Source of the DNA: a virus
Reading direction: 5' to 3' (one strand)
IMG/VR virus record: IMGVR_UViG_3300042261_000588
Coordinates: 1 to 64,000 of that record
DNA length: 64,000 bases
Made by a program: the position numbers and the translations under genes. Below the pieces are notes generated by a model. That model was given only the letters and a program-made list of their open reading frames with translations, was not told the DNA's origin and did not search any database. Each line of letters begins with the position of its first letter. Position 1 is the first letter of the stretch. Below are positions 6,295-15,344 of this stretch, in pieces.

Positions 6295-6588
6295 ATGCAG
6301 TTTCCATTTCAATGCAAGAAATGCGGGAAACGGTTTGATGGGGAGTACCCGATTGGTAAAGCACCACGGGTTACTCCCTGTCCTTCATGTAAAGGCACGG
6401 CAAACCGTATCTATGAAGGGCTGAGTCTCTCCGTAAAGGTAGGCGGAGATTTTATTCGTTCGTCTAAATTTGGAGAAGAGATGAAGGCTAAAAACTCGAA
6501 AGCCGCTTATAGACAAAAGGGTCGAAAGGCTCCAGTCCGCCTGGCAGCCTACGATCACGGTAACGGCGATGTTCGAGAAGTAAAATGA
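6295..6588 (+). CDS. FmdB-type zinc-ribbon protein
   Basis: This 97-aa protein opens MQFPFQCKKCGKRF and has a second pair PCPSCKG, giving the CxxC-x(18-20)-CxxC zinc ribbon of the FmdB family. The tail is Lys/Arg-rich. FmdB-like ribbons are common in phages, usually as small putative regulators or structural accessory proteins. GGGGGAG precedes the start. It is followed 13 nt later by the next gene. Confidence 0.7.
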   Translation: MQFPFQCKKCGKRFDGEYPIGKAPRVTPCPSCKGTANRIYEGLSLSVKVGGDFIRSSKFGEEMKAKNSKAAYRQKGRKAPVRLAAYDHGNGDVREVK

Positions 6589-6601
6589 AGGAGAAGGCTG
6601 C

Positions 6602-6874
6602 ATGAATGAAGTAAATAGTTCTCCTGCGACTATCAGATTGTATCGTACATCCGATCTGTATTTCGCAGCATTCCTCTGCAGCCTCGATTTCCAGTTGAAG
6701 ACAACAGAAACTTCCAATACGCCGGATGGAGGCAAGAAGGTTGTCTTCGTGTTTGCTCTTCCTGACCAGGACCTTGCTAGGACAAAGGCAATGTATTTTG
6801 GAGGAACAGGAACAGTCAAGGCTCGTGTCTTCGTAGATCATTTGAGAAGCCTCAAGCAAATTTGCTACTGCTGA
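6602..6874 (+). CDS. DUF5659-like small protein
   Basis: The 90-aa product contains IRLYRTSDLYFAAFLCSLDF, resembling the YxTSDLYLAAYL signature I associate with DUF5659, then KKVVFVFALPDQDLARTKAMYF. The family is small, found in bacteria and phages, and of unknown function. AAGGAGAAG is 8 nt upstream. Resemblance from memory only. Confidence 0.6.
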   Translation: MNEVNSSPATIRLYRTSDLYFAAFLCSLDFQLKTTETSNTPDGGKKVVFVFALPDQDLARTKAMYFGGTGTVKARVFVDHLRSLKQICYC

Positions 6875-6885
6875 TGTAATAAATA

Positions 6886-6912
6886 TCTGATACTTGGCAC
6901 ATAAATAGAGGT
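6886..6912 (+). promoter_or_regulatory. Candidate phage-specific promoter motif (copy 2)
   Basis: TCTGATACTTGG then ATAAATAGAGGTG, matching the motif at 3797 and 15900. It lies in the 115-nt gap before the gene at 6990. Downstream, two mutually exclusive hairpins (6943-6949 with 6965-6971, or 6946-6950 with 6955-6959) lie in the leader. Confidence 0.3.
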
Positions 6913-6989
6913 GCCAGTGATAGACAGATTAGACAGCATGGCTGCGAAAGTAGCCTTTCAGTTTTTTCGCAAAAGGGCAGCAAGAAGAT

Positions 6990-7274
6990 TTGATCTTCGA
7001 TGCTGTCTTTTCTAATTTAAGGGAGAAGGATAGAGATTACAAGGATGGTCTTGAACAATCAGCCCGTGATTCTTTAAATAAAATGCTGATAAAAGACCTT
7101 ATTGGTAGAGGGCATGATGTCGTATCCGTCGAAATCAGCTTAGGGAAGTATCGTGGATCAAGGTTCGTTACTTCGGCAAAGGTAGCGGTTCGGTTGAAGG
7201 ACATGAAGGATGCAAAGATTTTGGTAAAGGAACTTCAACGGTATCATAGGCCGTTACTCATTGAAGTCATTTGA
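6990..7274 (+). CDS. Hypothetical protein, 94 aa, TTG start
   Basis: The frame opens after a TAG at 6951 and has no ATG until residue 33, so TTG 6990 (AAGAAG 2-7 nt upstream) is the likely start. The protein has an alpha/beta look: a charged helix (DGLEQSARDSLNKMLIKDLI), then strands VVSVEISLGKY and TSAKVAVRLK, and a final helix. No family recognised. Start assignment is uncertain. Confidence 0.6.
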   Translation: MIFDAVFSNLREKDRDYKDGLEQSARDSLNKMLIKDLIGRGHDVVSVEISLGKYRGSRFVTSAKVAVRLKDMKDAKILVKELQRYHRPLLIEVI

Positions 7275-7318
7275 GGATGGAGTGGCGGTTTACAACACCA
7301 AAGCGGAGGGTAGCCGAA

Positions 7319-7600
7319 ATGAAAGCTGACGATTGCAAGACAACCACGGGTGAGGCTTACCCTCCCGAGCCTTGTTCGGCCTCATGGCGTTTCCGTGTGG
7401 CCTGCGTAGGTTCGCACATTGCCAAGAAATACGGTCTGCTCTGCGTTGACGAAACGCACGGTGGTCACGACCAGCATTACGGTTGGCCTATGCGGTCGAT
7501 AGGGCTGGAGTGGTCATGGCGGCGGAATACGTGGTTTGCAGGGTGGGTATTAAGGCCGAACACGGTGCTGAGGGGCGACGGCCCCGGAAAGGACGCATGA
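7319..7600 (+). CDS. Hypothetical Trp-rich protein in GC-rich cassette
   Basis: ATG 7319 has GGAGG at 7305-7309. The 93-aa product is rich in Trp, Cys and His (HIAKKYGLLCVDETHGGHDQ; WSWRRNTWFAGW). Base composition is higher in GC than neighbouring genes. Stop overlaps the next start as ATGA (7597-7600). An in-frame TTG at 7271 would add 16 residues. Function unknown. Confidence 0.5.
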   Translation: MKADDCKTTTGEAYPPEPCSASWRFRVACVGSHIAKKYGLLCVDETHGGHDQHYGWPMRSIGLEWSWRRNTWFAGWVLRPNTVLRGDGPGKDA

Positions 7601-7830
7601 CTACACCAAACACGGGCGCCGGGGCCGTCGTACCCTCCGGCACATTGTTGGACGATCTTGAAATCGCGCTCGACAAGATATTCTCCCGTAAACGCGAGAG
7701 ACTCATCACTGGCGGTCAAGTCGTCGGCATGAAAATGTGGCGCACTGAGTTCTCCGGACAGGAATACGGCGACGTGCTCGACAAGGTGAACGCGCTGCGT
7801 GACTCCATAGCGGCCAACATCAGACGATAA
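7597..7830 (+). CDS. Hypothetical protein, 77 aa, GC-rich cassette
   Basis: It starts at the ATGA overlap at 7597 with GGAAAGGA upstream. Sequence: MTTPNTGAGAVVPSG, then a helical charged body (LLDDLEIALDKIFSRKRERL) and a C-terminal VNALRDSIAANIRR. An upstream open extension to 7483 lies inside the previous gene and is rejected. Family unknown. Confidence 0.55.
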   Translation: MTTPNTGAGAVVPSGTLLDDLEIALDKIFSRKRERLITGGQVVGMKMWRTEFSGQEYGDVLDKVNALRDSIAANIRR

Positions 7831-7840
7831 GAAGGTTCAG

Positions 7841-7957
7841 ATGGCGTATAGCAAGGCGTGGCAAATAACGCCTTTGGTTGGCGACGAGTTTCATACAGAT
7901 GGGCTAATAAATCACGATGGTTATGATTCTGGAATTTCACTTCGAGAAGTGAAGTGA
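7841..7957 (+). CDS. Micro-ORF, 38 aa
   Basis: ATG 7841 has AGAAGG 5 nt upstream and the frame runs to TGA 7955-7957, overlapping the possible GTG/ATG starts of the next gene. The product starts MAYSKAWQITPLVGDEF and ends ISLREVK. Plausible small gene, no family. Confidence 0.4.
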   Translation: MAYSKAWQITPLVGDEFHTDGLINHDGYDSGISLREVK

Positions 7958-7980
7958 TGGAGAGAGGAAGGATGGTCGCA

Positions 7981-8724
7981 ATGAATAGTCGAGAGGATAT
8001 GATTGCAGACAGAGTTGCTCTGGAAGTTTCAGGGAGTGGACTCCCATTGATGGAAGATGATGAGTGGAAAGCTCTGAAACATCAAAAAGACGACAATTTC
8101 CAAAAGACAGAGCGAGATAAAGTTGAGAAACGCCGTATGATTCAGAAGAGGTTGCGTAGAAGAGAGTCATCTGAAATCCTGAAAGTTGCCAAGAGTCTTC
8201 TAGCCAAGAGAGAAATCCAAGACATTTTGAGATTGGCGAAGTCGGTGTTGTCTGGAACGGACACTCGGACAATTCGTGGGACAGGCTGGACAGAGCAGGA
8301 AGCCCTGAAGAATGCCTTGGCAGAGGATGAGCGGGAGTATGGGCACGGGGAAGGCTATGGGGGTGGATCAGGATCATTGAGAGCGGTTATTCGGAAGAAA
8401 GTGATTCGGGAACCGAAGAAGGCAAAGCGGGTGACAATCGAGAAGTTTCCGATACGGAAGGGGCCTGTTGAGAAACGATTTGTCTTGGAACGTCGGTGGG
8501 GTTTTGATCGTGATATGCCGATTGACCGTGATCCGAAGTATCGAGAAAGGTATGAGACGCAGGGACAGGTTCTTGCGGCTGCAAAGGAATTGGCACTTCA
8601 GTACGGCACGGAGTTGGTGATTACGCTGGAAGCCTTCTGTGTTGGGGATACCAAGCTGGCTATTGTGAAGCCGGAAGAGGCACAGACTGGCGAGTGGATG
8701 TTCGAGTGCGATTTCAGGAGTTGA
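7981..8724 (+). CDS. Basic hypothetical protein, 247 aa
   Basis: Starts at 7954 (GTG), 7957 and 7972 are also in frame; ATG 7981 best fits the AGGAAGG at 7965-7971. The N-terminal half is highly charged and helical with an internal duplication-like pair (ILKVAKSLLAKREIQ / ILRLAKSVLSG). A Gly-rich stretch (YGHGEGYGGGSGS) divides it from a basic C-terminal part. It lies 1 nt upstream of a structural-looking gene, so a virion-assembly role is possible. Confidence 0.65.
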   Translation: MNSREDMIADRVALEVSGSGLPLMEDDEWKALKHQKDDNFQKTERDKVEKRRMIQKRLRRRESSEILKVAKSLLAKREIQDILRLAKSVLSGTDTRTIRGTGWTEQEALKNALAEDEREYGHGEGYGGGSGSLRAVIRKKVIREPKKAKRVTIEKFPIRKGPVEKRFVLERRWGFDRDMPIDRDPKYRERYETQGQVLAAAKELALQYGTELVITLEAFCVGDTKLAIVKPEEAQTGEWMFECDFRS

Positions 8725-8725
8725 T

Positions 8726-9529
8726 ATGTCGACATTCCCCGGAACATTCATTCCAACAGGGTTAGGGACGACGGCGAAGTTTAGTCATCTCGTTGATGAC
8801 TTGATGACGCCTCGTCTTATGGCTTTTCGTCAGATTCATATTGATGATGAGCCGTGCAATCTCAAGCCGGATCGGGTTACTTGGTACACCACTTTCGGGA
8901 ATTGGCTTCAAGGTGCTAATCTGACACTTCGTAAGAATGGCATGATGTTGGACATGACAACTGATGTCACAGATATAAACTATACTTATGGGACATTCAA
9001 GGCGGGAACGCCGGACTTGGATGGACAGAGGGCGTCTAGAGACACGGTGGAAGCGTCATATGTTTTTGATTACTTCACTCAGCCAGTTTTTGAAGGTTTT
9101 ATTACGGCGGCTGTAAGTGTCATCAATTCGACAGCAGTAGGACCAGCAACGAGTTATACAGTGGATTCAGCACCGACGAATTGGGAAGGTGTGATTGTTG
9201 ACTTGGCATATGCCATGTGCATGGAGAAGCTCTTGTTGGATTATGACTTATGGAGGTATCGTTTGGTATTTGCCATAGGTCCTAATGAGATGGAGGGTGG
9301 TGGAGGGGATATTGCCAGTCAGCTTACGACGCTCAAACAAAATGCAGAACAGAGGGCAGAAAAGGCGATGGACAACCCAAAATTCAAATGCGGGAATTAC
9401 CTGTCACCGCCTACATCTTTTTATTTCAATTCAATTCGTGGTCTTGGGGGTTCAAGAGGAGCACATGGAGTTCCTTTCTTGTCAGGCAGGCTAAGGGGAT
9501 GGAAAAGTAATCGAATTGGTGGAGTATGA
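8726..9529 (+). CDS. Putative virion structural protein, 267 aa
   Basis: CAGGAG lies 5 nt before the ATG. Composition is that of a folded structural protein, with an aromatic core (TWYTTFGNWLQGANL), a conserved-looking segment PSGDP-like absent, and a Gly-rich C-terminus (GLGGSRGAHGVPF). No enzymatic motif. Position ahead of other apparent structural genes suggests a head or neck role; I cannot name the family. Confidence 0.6.
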   Translation: MSTFPGTFIPTGLGTTAKFSHLVDDLMTPRLMAFRQIHIDDEPCNLKPDRVTWYTTFGNWLQGANLTLRKNGMMLDMTTDVTDINYTYGTFKAGTPDLDGQRASRDTVEASYVFDYFTQPVFEGFITAAVSVINSTAVGPATSYTVDSAPTNWEGVIVDLAYAMCMEKLLLDYDLWRYRLVFAIGPNEMEGGGGDIASQLTTLKQNAEQRAEKAMDNPKFKCGNYLSPPTSFYFNSIRGLGGSRGAHGVPFLSGRLRGWKSNRIGGV

Positions 9530-9573
9530 AGTGATTTATGGCGACTTGTATTGTGACAGATGTGAGGTGAGAT

Positions 9574-9966
9574 ATGGCAACTAATGCGATTCGATATAGT
9601 TTATCAACGTCTTTGTCGAATGGCTTTCTTTCTGATAACTATTCTGTTTCTTCTGGTTTGACGGCAGATCAGACGAATGCGAATATGGTTAGAAAAACAC
9701 AAACTCTTTTATCTGCTTCTGCACAAGGAGATTTACTAGATATTGGTGGTGTGACAGTTCCTGGAATGGCGATATTTTCAAATCTTGAGGCTGTCGTAGG
9801 CGGTAACTTCTGTGAGATTGGAATACAAGTTTCTGGAACATTTTATCCGTTCTTGAAGTTGCTTGGAGGACAGCAAAGTGGTCCTATGTTTCTTGGAGCT
9901 ACGACAATTTATGGGCGGGCTAATACTGGAAATGTGAAGTTGTTTTATATCATATACGACAGGTAA
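9574..9966 (+). CDS. Putative structural protein, 130 aa
   Basis: GAGGTGAG precedes the ATG. The protein is Ser/Thr/Gly-rich with alternating hydrophobic residues (GVTVPGMAIFSNLEAVVGGNF), predicting a beta-sandwich similar to head-decoration or fibre-tip domains. No specific family recognised. Confidence 0.6.
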   Translation: MATNAIRYSLSTSLSNGFLSDNYSVSSGLTADQTNANMVRKTQTLLSASAQGDLLDIGGVTVPGMAIFSNLEAVVGGNFCEIGIQVSGTFYPFLKLLGGQQSGPMFLGATTIYGRANTGNVKLFYIIYDR

Positions 9967-9975
9967 GGAAATCAA

Positions 9976-10266
9976 ATGGATTTTGGAAGAGAGGTAGAGG
10001 AGATCGGCAATCTGATGATGTCGGCTGCTTTGATTCAAGAGATTCGCCGTGAGGTTGCCACGGTGATGCGTGATGGTTTTATCGTATCTGATGGGATACA
10101 TCATCCTCTTGGAGGAGGCTATGATGTAGTCGTGCGTTGTGGATCAGAAGATCGTCTAGATGTATTTCGCAGGATAAGAGGGAAGATACAGGACGTGCAA
10201 GTGGAGAAGATTGCAGACGGTGTGCTTGGGATCAAGTCGGCTCGAAGGATGAGAGGAAGGCTATGA
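9976..10266 (+). CDS. Hypothetical protein, 96 aa
   Basis: AAGGAAA precedes ATG 9976. The product is helical at the N-terminus (VEEIGNLMMSAALIQEIRREVATVM) with strands after residue 35. Its stop overlaps the next start as ATGA (10263-10266), so the two are translationally coupled. Function unknown. Confidence 0.6.
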   Translation: MDFGREVEEIGNLMMSAALIQEIRREVATVMRDGFIVSDGIHHPLGGGYDVVVRCGSEDRLDVFRRIRGKIQDVQVEKIADGVLGIKSARRMRGRL

Positions 10267-12668
10267 GATTCTCATTTAAAGCATTGGTCATAACCTCAGT
10301 ATTGGCTTTTGTGTGGCCTGTATTGGCCGCTGATGTGACGAACAGTTTTGGAACCGTATTGGCTCGAAAAGTGTTGATTGGAACCGTCTCTAATCATTTT
10401 GAGGTAACTCAATCAATTACCAATGGTCTTGCCTCGACAAATTATGTGATTGAGGCTACCAATCCAATCCCTAGCTGGATAACCTCTGCGATTAACGCCG
10501 CGACGAACGGAATCCCGCACGGCTCGCTGTCTGGCATAGAAGGCGCGGGGACGCTGCACGTTTCGGCGGCAGAGACGAGCAAGGTTGCGACCGCATGGCA
10601 GAATCCATCAAGCGCAACCAACTGGACGTGGACCAAGACAGATACGGAAGTGACGCTGACAGGATATACCGGTCCGAATGAGGTGGTGATTCCTGATATG
10701 TTGGATGGGTTGCCGGTGACTGGGTTCGGGAATATATTTGAACTCAACGCTGTAATCACGCGTGTAACTGGTGGTGGGAATATCAGGTCAATCTCATTCA
10801 GAGCATTTACTTGGTGTTCTGAGTTATTGTGGATTGCGCTCCCCAATGTTACGACAATTGGAGACCAAGCATTTCAAAGCTGCATAAAGCTGGCGGATGC
10901 AAAATTCCCTAACGTCACGACCATTGGAGGCTATGCGTTTGGCTATTGCGGGGATGTAAGATTTGACCCTATGCCTAATGTCACTTCGGTTGGGACGTAT
11001 GCGTTCTATCAGTGCCAGGACATGGGATCAATGTACTTCTCAGGGAACGCACCAACAGAAGCACTTAATGTTTTCGATTTAGCTAATCCCAGCATTACCA
11101 ACTACGTCACCAACCCGACCGCCACTGGATGGGGTGCGACGTGGAACGGCAGACCGGTTGTGCGGTTGCCTGTCTACGCCAACCAATTTATCGGGGGAGG
11201 CGCAGGAGTGTCCAACGTGCCTATTGCTGGCGTGACCGGGCTGGCCGACGCGCTGGCGGGCAAGGTGTCCACCAACAACTTCCTCGGTTTGGTCAACGGG
11301 CTGTCTGTGCGCGATCCGGTCTTGTCGCTGGCGGTTGATGCAACAGGCCCGTATGCGACCGTTACGCCGTCGCCAGCCGGCCAGATTGAATACTGGTTCG
11401 GTCAATCAATTGTGCAGTACGGCACCAGCGTGGTGGTGCGGCTGACGGCGGGGACTACGAACACTCCTGCGCTCAACTATGTGTGCGCCTTGCCGAACGG
11501 GACGATTACGAATTACACGAGCTATCCGTACTTGACCAGCGGCACGGCGGCGGATGCGCGCGCAATGATGTTCGAGATTTTCCTGATGGACACCAACAGC
11601 ATCGTGGCTGGCAATGGCTACGCGATTAGGAGCTGGACGGAGAATGTGGAGAACCGGCGCGGGCTGGGGCGCGTGTCGTGGATCGGGGAGCGGGTGCGAC
11701 GGCTTCCGGCGATATGGGAGAGCGGCGTCCAGGCTTCTGTCTCGACGACCAACTCCAGCGTGACGGACGCTTACCTCACGACGACCGATGGCGTGGGTTG
11801 GCAAATGCACAGCCACACGATTCCAGCCAACACGAATCGGACAATGATGTGGGTGCTCAACTCGGCGTCGGGGTTCCGGGCAATCACGAATCTGAACGCT
11901 CTGACGGCACTGCCGAGCGGCGCGGCGATGTTCGGGTCGGTCGGGGATTGTCACGCGATCAATGTGTTTGCCTTTGTGGAGAGCGGAATCACGCCGAAAT
12001 CGACGCGCCTGATGCTCAATCTTTCGAGCGCGAGTTACACGGCTGGTCCTGCTTCGACTCGGCTGGCCAACTGTATCGCGGACGCCAGCAGTTACGATAA
12101 CACAGGCGTACCGGTTTACATGCAAGGGATGACAATCCGCATTGCCCGCATCGTGGTGCGGAGTGATGCGGCCGGCCGGACGTACTGGATTTATGACCGG
12201 CGCGGGCAGCCGTTGGGGACGGCGGGCGGCGGGGCGAGCGGTAGCGGGGAGAGCGATCCGATATTTGCGGCATGGCTTGCGAGCGCGGCGGAATCCATGC
12301 CGACGACCGAGCGCGTGTACACGCCGACGATCACGCAGGCGACGGCGGCGGGGATCACGAACACGATTGCGGTTGTGCCGACCAACAGAATCTATCGGCT
12401 GACCGTGACCAATTTGACCAGCGTGCTGGCCTTCGACCTGTCCGGGCTCAACATCGGCACGCAGGTAGCGGATTGGTCAACCATGATTACGGTCGCTCAT
12501 ACGAACGTGAGTTTCGCGTACCCGGCGACGAATGCGACGTTGCGTTACTTGTCCACGCCGACGGTCTCGACGACGCGCTCTAACCAACTGCTGCGGGCGA
12601 ATTGGCAGGCATACATCTGCAGCTTGGGCAAGACGAACATCATCTGCAATCAATGGGACTCGTTCTAA
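10263..12668 (+). CDS. Secreted BspA-type LRR / fibre-like protein, 801 aa
   Basis: From ATG 10263 the protein begins with a signal peptide (MRFSFKALVITSVLAFVWPVLAA, h-region about 7-19, cleavage near residue 22). Residues about 140-270 hold BspA-type leucine-rich repeats (for example NVTTIGDQAF, NVTTIGGYAF, NVTSVGTYAF). A segment like tail-fibre repeats follows (VTGLADALAGKVSTNNF), then a large Thr/Asn-rich region. GC content jumps after about 10490, dips over the LRRs (10700-11100) and rises again, so the gene is mosaic. It may be an adhesin displayed by the host or a receptor-binding protein. A Sec signal on a phage virion protein would be unusual. No catalytic motif. Confidence 0.65.
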   Translation: MRFSFKALVITSVLAFVWPVLAADVTNSFGTVLARKVLIGTVSNHFEVTQSITNGLASTNYVIEATNPIPSWITSAINAATNGIPHGSLSGIEGAGTLHVSAAETSKVATAWQNPSSATNWTWTKTDTEVTLTGYTGPNEVVIPDMLDGLPVTGFGNIFELNAVITRVTGGGNIRSISFRAFTWCSELLWIALPNVTTIGDQAFQSCIKLADAKFPNVTTIGGYAFGYCGDVRFDPMPNVTSVGTYAFYQCQDMGSMYFSGNAPTEALNVFDLANPSITNYVTNPTATGWGATWNGRPVVRLPVYANQFIGGGAGVSNVPIAGVTGLADALAGKVSTNNFLGLVNGLSVRDPVLSLAVDATGPYATVTPSPAGQIEYWFGQSIVQYGTSVVVRLTAGTTNTPALNYVCALPNGTITNYTSYPYLTSGTAADARAMMFEIFLMDTNSIVAGNGYAIRSWTENVENRRGLGRVSWIGERVRRLPAIWESGVQASVSTTNSSVTDAYLTTTDGVGWQMHSHTIPANTNRTMMWVLNSASGFRAITNLNALTALPSGAAMFGSVGDCHAINVFAFVESGITPKSTRLMLNLSSASYTAGPASTRLANCIADASSYDNTGVPVYMQGMTIRIARIVVRSDAAGRTYWIYDRRGQPLGTAGGGASGSGESDPIFAAWLASAAESMPTTERVYTPTITQATAAGITNTIAVVPTNRIYRLTVTNLTSVLAFDLSGLNIGTQVADWSTMITVAHTNVSFAYPATNATLRYLSTPTVSTTRSNQLLRANWQAYICSLGKTNIICNQWDSF

Positions 12669-12669
12669 C

Positions 12670-13716
12670 ATGAGAACACTCACACTGACACTTTGCGCGA
12701 TGTCGCTGGCGGCGGCGGCGGTCTGGGCGGGGATCCCGAGCAGGATTGACCCGCTTGGGAAGCTGGGTGGCGACACCCATTTCACAATCACCTTTGTTTC
12801 CGGTACTCCGCCAACGACGCTCTCGCTGGGCGTCGGCGAGGCATACGCGGGACCGGCCACACCGTCGCAGGCTCTATACGACGCGGGCAATGGCGTGTGG
12901 ACGGCGTACACGAGCAACACGATTACGATGCGCGGGCGTTACATCAAGTTCCGTGGCGACTGGAGAAATGCAAGCGGTGCATATCAAAACATGTTCCACA
13001 CCTCGCTCACGAGTCCGACCTACACATGCGAGTTTTCGGGGACTCTCGACTACGCGGCTACGGCGGTGAATGCGTACAGAGCGATTTTTTCCAGCAACCC
13101 GCGGGTTACTGCTATGCGGACAAATCCGTTTCGGAAAATTACCGGAACGCCGACGGCAGGTATGTTTTTAGCATCCTTCATCAACATGTCTGGCTTGGTC
13201 GGGCCACTGCCTGACGGATTCATGGATACTTCGGCACTAACCGGGCCACCAGGGTCAGGCATGTTAGCTTACACCTGCTACGGCATGGTAAACGTGACAG
13301 GCCCACTGCCCGCCGGATTTATGGACACGTCGAGGCTAACCGGGCCGACAGCGGCGAACATGTTTAACAACGCCTGCAACAATATGTCCAACGTGACCGG
13401 CCCACTGCCTGACGGATTTTTGAGCGCCATCAATATGACCGGACCGCTAGCGGTGGGTGCGTACTACTACGCCTGCAACGGAATGGCAAAAATAACGTCA
13501 GGAGATTTCCAGATTCCCACGAACATCTCAATGACTGGCGGAAACATCGTTGGATCGTTGGACAGTGCATGGAGAAACATGCCACTGTGGGGCGGTCAGG
13601 TTTTTTGGGGCACGAATGTGATCCATACTGTGCTGACGCCAACGAATGATATCAATACGTTTGCCTCATCAACGAACGTGCCGGGATACGCCACGATGAG
13701 TGCGAACTGGAAGTAA
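12670..13716 (+). CDS. Secreted repeat protein, 348 aa
   Basis: The N-terminus MRTLTLTLCAMSLAAAAVWA is a clear signal peptide. Residues about 165-295 contain three imperfect repeats of about 38-42 aa around VTGPLPDGFMDTS and LTGP motifs, each followed by a Cys/Asn-rich turn; they look like degenerate BspA-type repeats. It starts 1 nt after the previous stop. GC-rich, like the previous gene. Possibly a surface adhesin imported from a bacterium. Confidence 0.6.
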   Translation: MRTLTLTLCAMSLAAAAVWAGIPSRIDPLGKLGGDTHFTITFVSGTPPTTLSLGVGEAYAGPATPSQALYDAGNGVWTAYTSNTITMRGRYIKFRGDWRNASGAYQNMFHTSLTSPTYTCEFSGTLDYAATAVNAYRAIFSSNPRVTAMRTNPFRKITGTPTAGMFLASFINMSGLVGPLPDGFMDTSALTGPPGSGMLAYTCYGMVNVTGPLPAGFMDTSRLTGPTAANMFNNACNNMSNVTGPLPDGFLSAINMTGPLAVGAYYYACNGMAKITSGDFQIPTNISMTGGNIVGSLDSAWRNMPLWGGQVFWGTNVIHTVLTPTNDINTFASSTNVPGYATMSANWK

Positions 13717-13731
13717 ATGGAGGACTCAATA

Positions 13732-14184
13732 ATGTACAGACTGAACGCAGACGGGACAATCACGGACTCGGCCAGCATACCGGAGAATCAATGCGAGTAT
13801 GGTGGGTTGGTGCGCGGGAACTTCTCCGCATTCATGGCGAGGCAACCGGTGGCGGAGCGGCAGGCCGAGGGATGGTACGAGTACCTCATCGAGGGCGACG
13901 TTGACCAGCCGACCGTTGACCCGATCACGGACGCGCTCATCGTGCCGCGCCCGGTTCCTGCCGCGCCCATGGTGGAGGCCGATCCGCTTATTCCATATGC
14001 CGATATGATTTCCAAATTCTCTGCTTTATGGGCAAGTCTTAATATTGGACCAGTGCCTTCTGATTGGTCTACGGCGATGGGGTTAGTGTCAGAACAACCA
14101 ATTGAGATACAAGTAAAATTATTAACGTATCGTGTTGCACTATCTCCTGTCTGGGATGTATTGTTAGAAAGGACTAATCAATGA
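13732..14184 (+). CDS. Mosaic small protein at edge of GC-rich block, 150 aa
   Basis: ATG 13732 has GGAGG 8 nt upstream. The first 85 residues (MYRLNADGTITDSASIPENQ onward) are GC-rich at DNA level and resemble short phage proteins that precede fibre-associated genes. From about 13990 codon use becomes AT-rich like the main genome. The junction inside the gene marks the right edge of the imported block. The stop overlaps the next start (ATGA). Confidence 0.6.
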   Translation: MYRLNADGTITDSASIPENQCEYGGLVRGNFSAFMARQPVAERQAEGWYEYLIEGDVDQPTVDPITDALIVPRPVPAAPMVEADPLIPYADMISKFSALWASLNIGPVPSDWSTAMGLVSEQPIEIQVKLLTYRVALSPVWDVLLERTNQ

Positions 14185-14960
14185 GTGAATCAATATCTCT
14201 AACTACAAATGAGGAGTATTACTCTGGAACTTGGCAGGACATTCAGGATGTTCTCAGGGTTCTGAACATTGGCGAAGGTAAGATGGCTCAGGTCACTCAA
14301 TCGATGGTGAGTCGATATCAAGAGATGGTCGACAGGGACATAGATGCGTTACTCTCCGATGTTTACGCCGTACCAATAAGGGCGTATAATCAGGTGATTC
14401 AAGGAGGAAGTGGCTCTGGAACAACATCAGTTCCTGGATGGATGAATACTGGATCAGTAGCTATTCTGGCAGGAGAATCATCAGTTACTGTTTCTGGAAA
14501 GGCATGGATTAGTATTCCAACATCTATTGTCGTTTCAGTTGTGAAAGATACTGGAATTTTCAATCTCTATGCGACAGTCGACAATAGTTCGATTACGACA
14601 GATGGATTTACTGCGAATTTATCTGCTGAGGCTGATGCCGGATACTTTCTTTCGTATGTGGCTTCAAGGGAAGCAAGTACTCAGACCGTTGTTACTGGAG
14701 TGACAATCAAGGTGTTTCCAGGTGATGTTCGTAGGGCAGCTAGGTATTGGACTGCTGGACAGCTATTGATTAATGAGTTCCAACAACTTGAATCTAATAT
14801 TACGGAGCAGGCTACACAGATGGTATCAGATGCCAGAATGCAGGTATATGCAATGAGTCGTCCGAATCATCGTATTCCTGGGCAGCGTCGTAAGAGCAAT
14901 TTGAGTCGAACAATGCCTGCTAACTTACAACCGTCTGCATTCCCTGAGAGACCTTCGTGA
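14181..14960 (+). CDS. Probable neck/connector-type protein, 259 aa
   Basis: Residues about 10-70 (YYSGTWQDIQDVLRVLNIG; RYQEMVDRDIDALLSDVY) are helical and resemble head-tail connector subunits. A middle beta-rich insertion (GGSGSGTTSVPGW to ASREASTQ) is followed by more helix and a basic tail. Context at the start of the tail module supports a neck role. Family assignment is tentative. Confidence 0.55.
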   Translation: MSESISLTTNEEYYSGTWQDIQDVLRVLNIGEGKMAQVTQSMVSRYQEMVDRDIDALLSDVYAVPIRAYNQVIQGGSGSGTTSVPGWMNTGSVAILAGESSVTVSGKAWISIPTSIVVSVVKDTGIFNLYATVDNSSITTDGFTANLSAEADAGYFLSYVASREASTQTVVTGVTIKVFPGDVRRAARYWTAGQLLINEFQQLESNITEQATQMVSDARMQVYAMSRPNHRIPGQRRKSNLSRTMPANLQPSAFPERPS

Positions 14961-14967
14961 GGGTTAT

Positions 14968-15291
14968 ATGAATAGGATAGCCTCTGAATTGATATTTCTT
15001 GCTTCGGAACTTCTTCCTCGAATTACGGCTACATTCACTAGGACGCCGAAGATCGAGGATCGGGATTTGTCCAGCATTCAGATGGATATTCAGAGATTCG
15101 TCGGAACACTGAGAAAGAACGAGGATTTGGAGTGCTTTGTCACTCGTAGGGATGATGGCAAGGTGATGGAGATAACCGTTGGTTTTACGGATCACGAGTC
15201 CATGAAGGGTATCATTGATGGTATGGCAACGATGCTTAAAAAACTCGGTAAAAGGTCTGGTGTCGATGTCAAGGTGACTGTAAAAAACTGA
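14968..15291 (+). CDS. Hypothetical protein, 107 aa
   Basis: Follows the connector-like gene by 7 nt with a GTGAGG site. The alpha/beta sequence (LECFVTRRDDGKVMEITVGF; MKGIIDGMATMLKKLG) is unremarkable, and no motif is recognised. Probably a tail-completion or neck gene by position. Confidence 0.6.
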   Translation: MNRIASELIFLASELLPRITATFTRTPKIEDRDLSSIQMDIQRFVGTLRKNEDLECFVTRRDDGKVMEITVGFTDHESMKGIIDGMATMLKKLGKRSGVDVKVTVKN

Positions 15292-15344
15292 AGAAAAATC
15301 TTTAGAGATTTAAGAGGTGTATTATCTATACGAACCCTTCAAAT

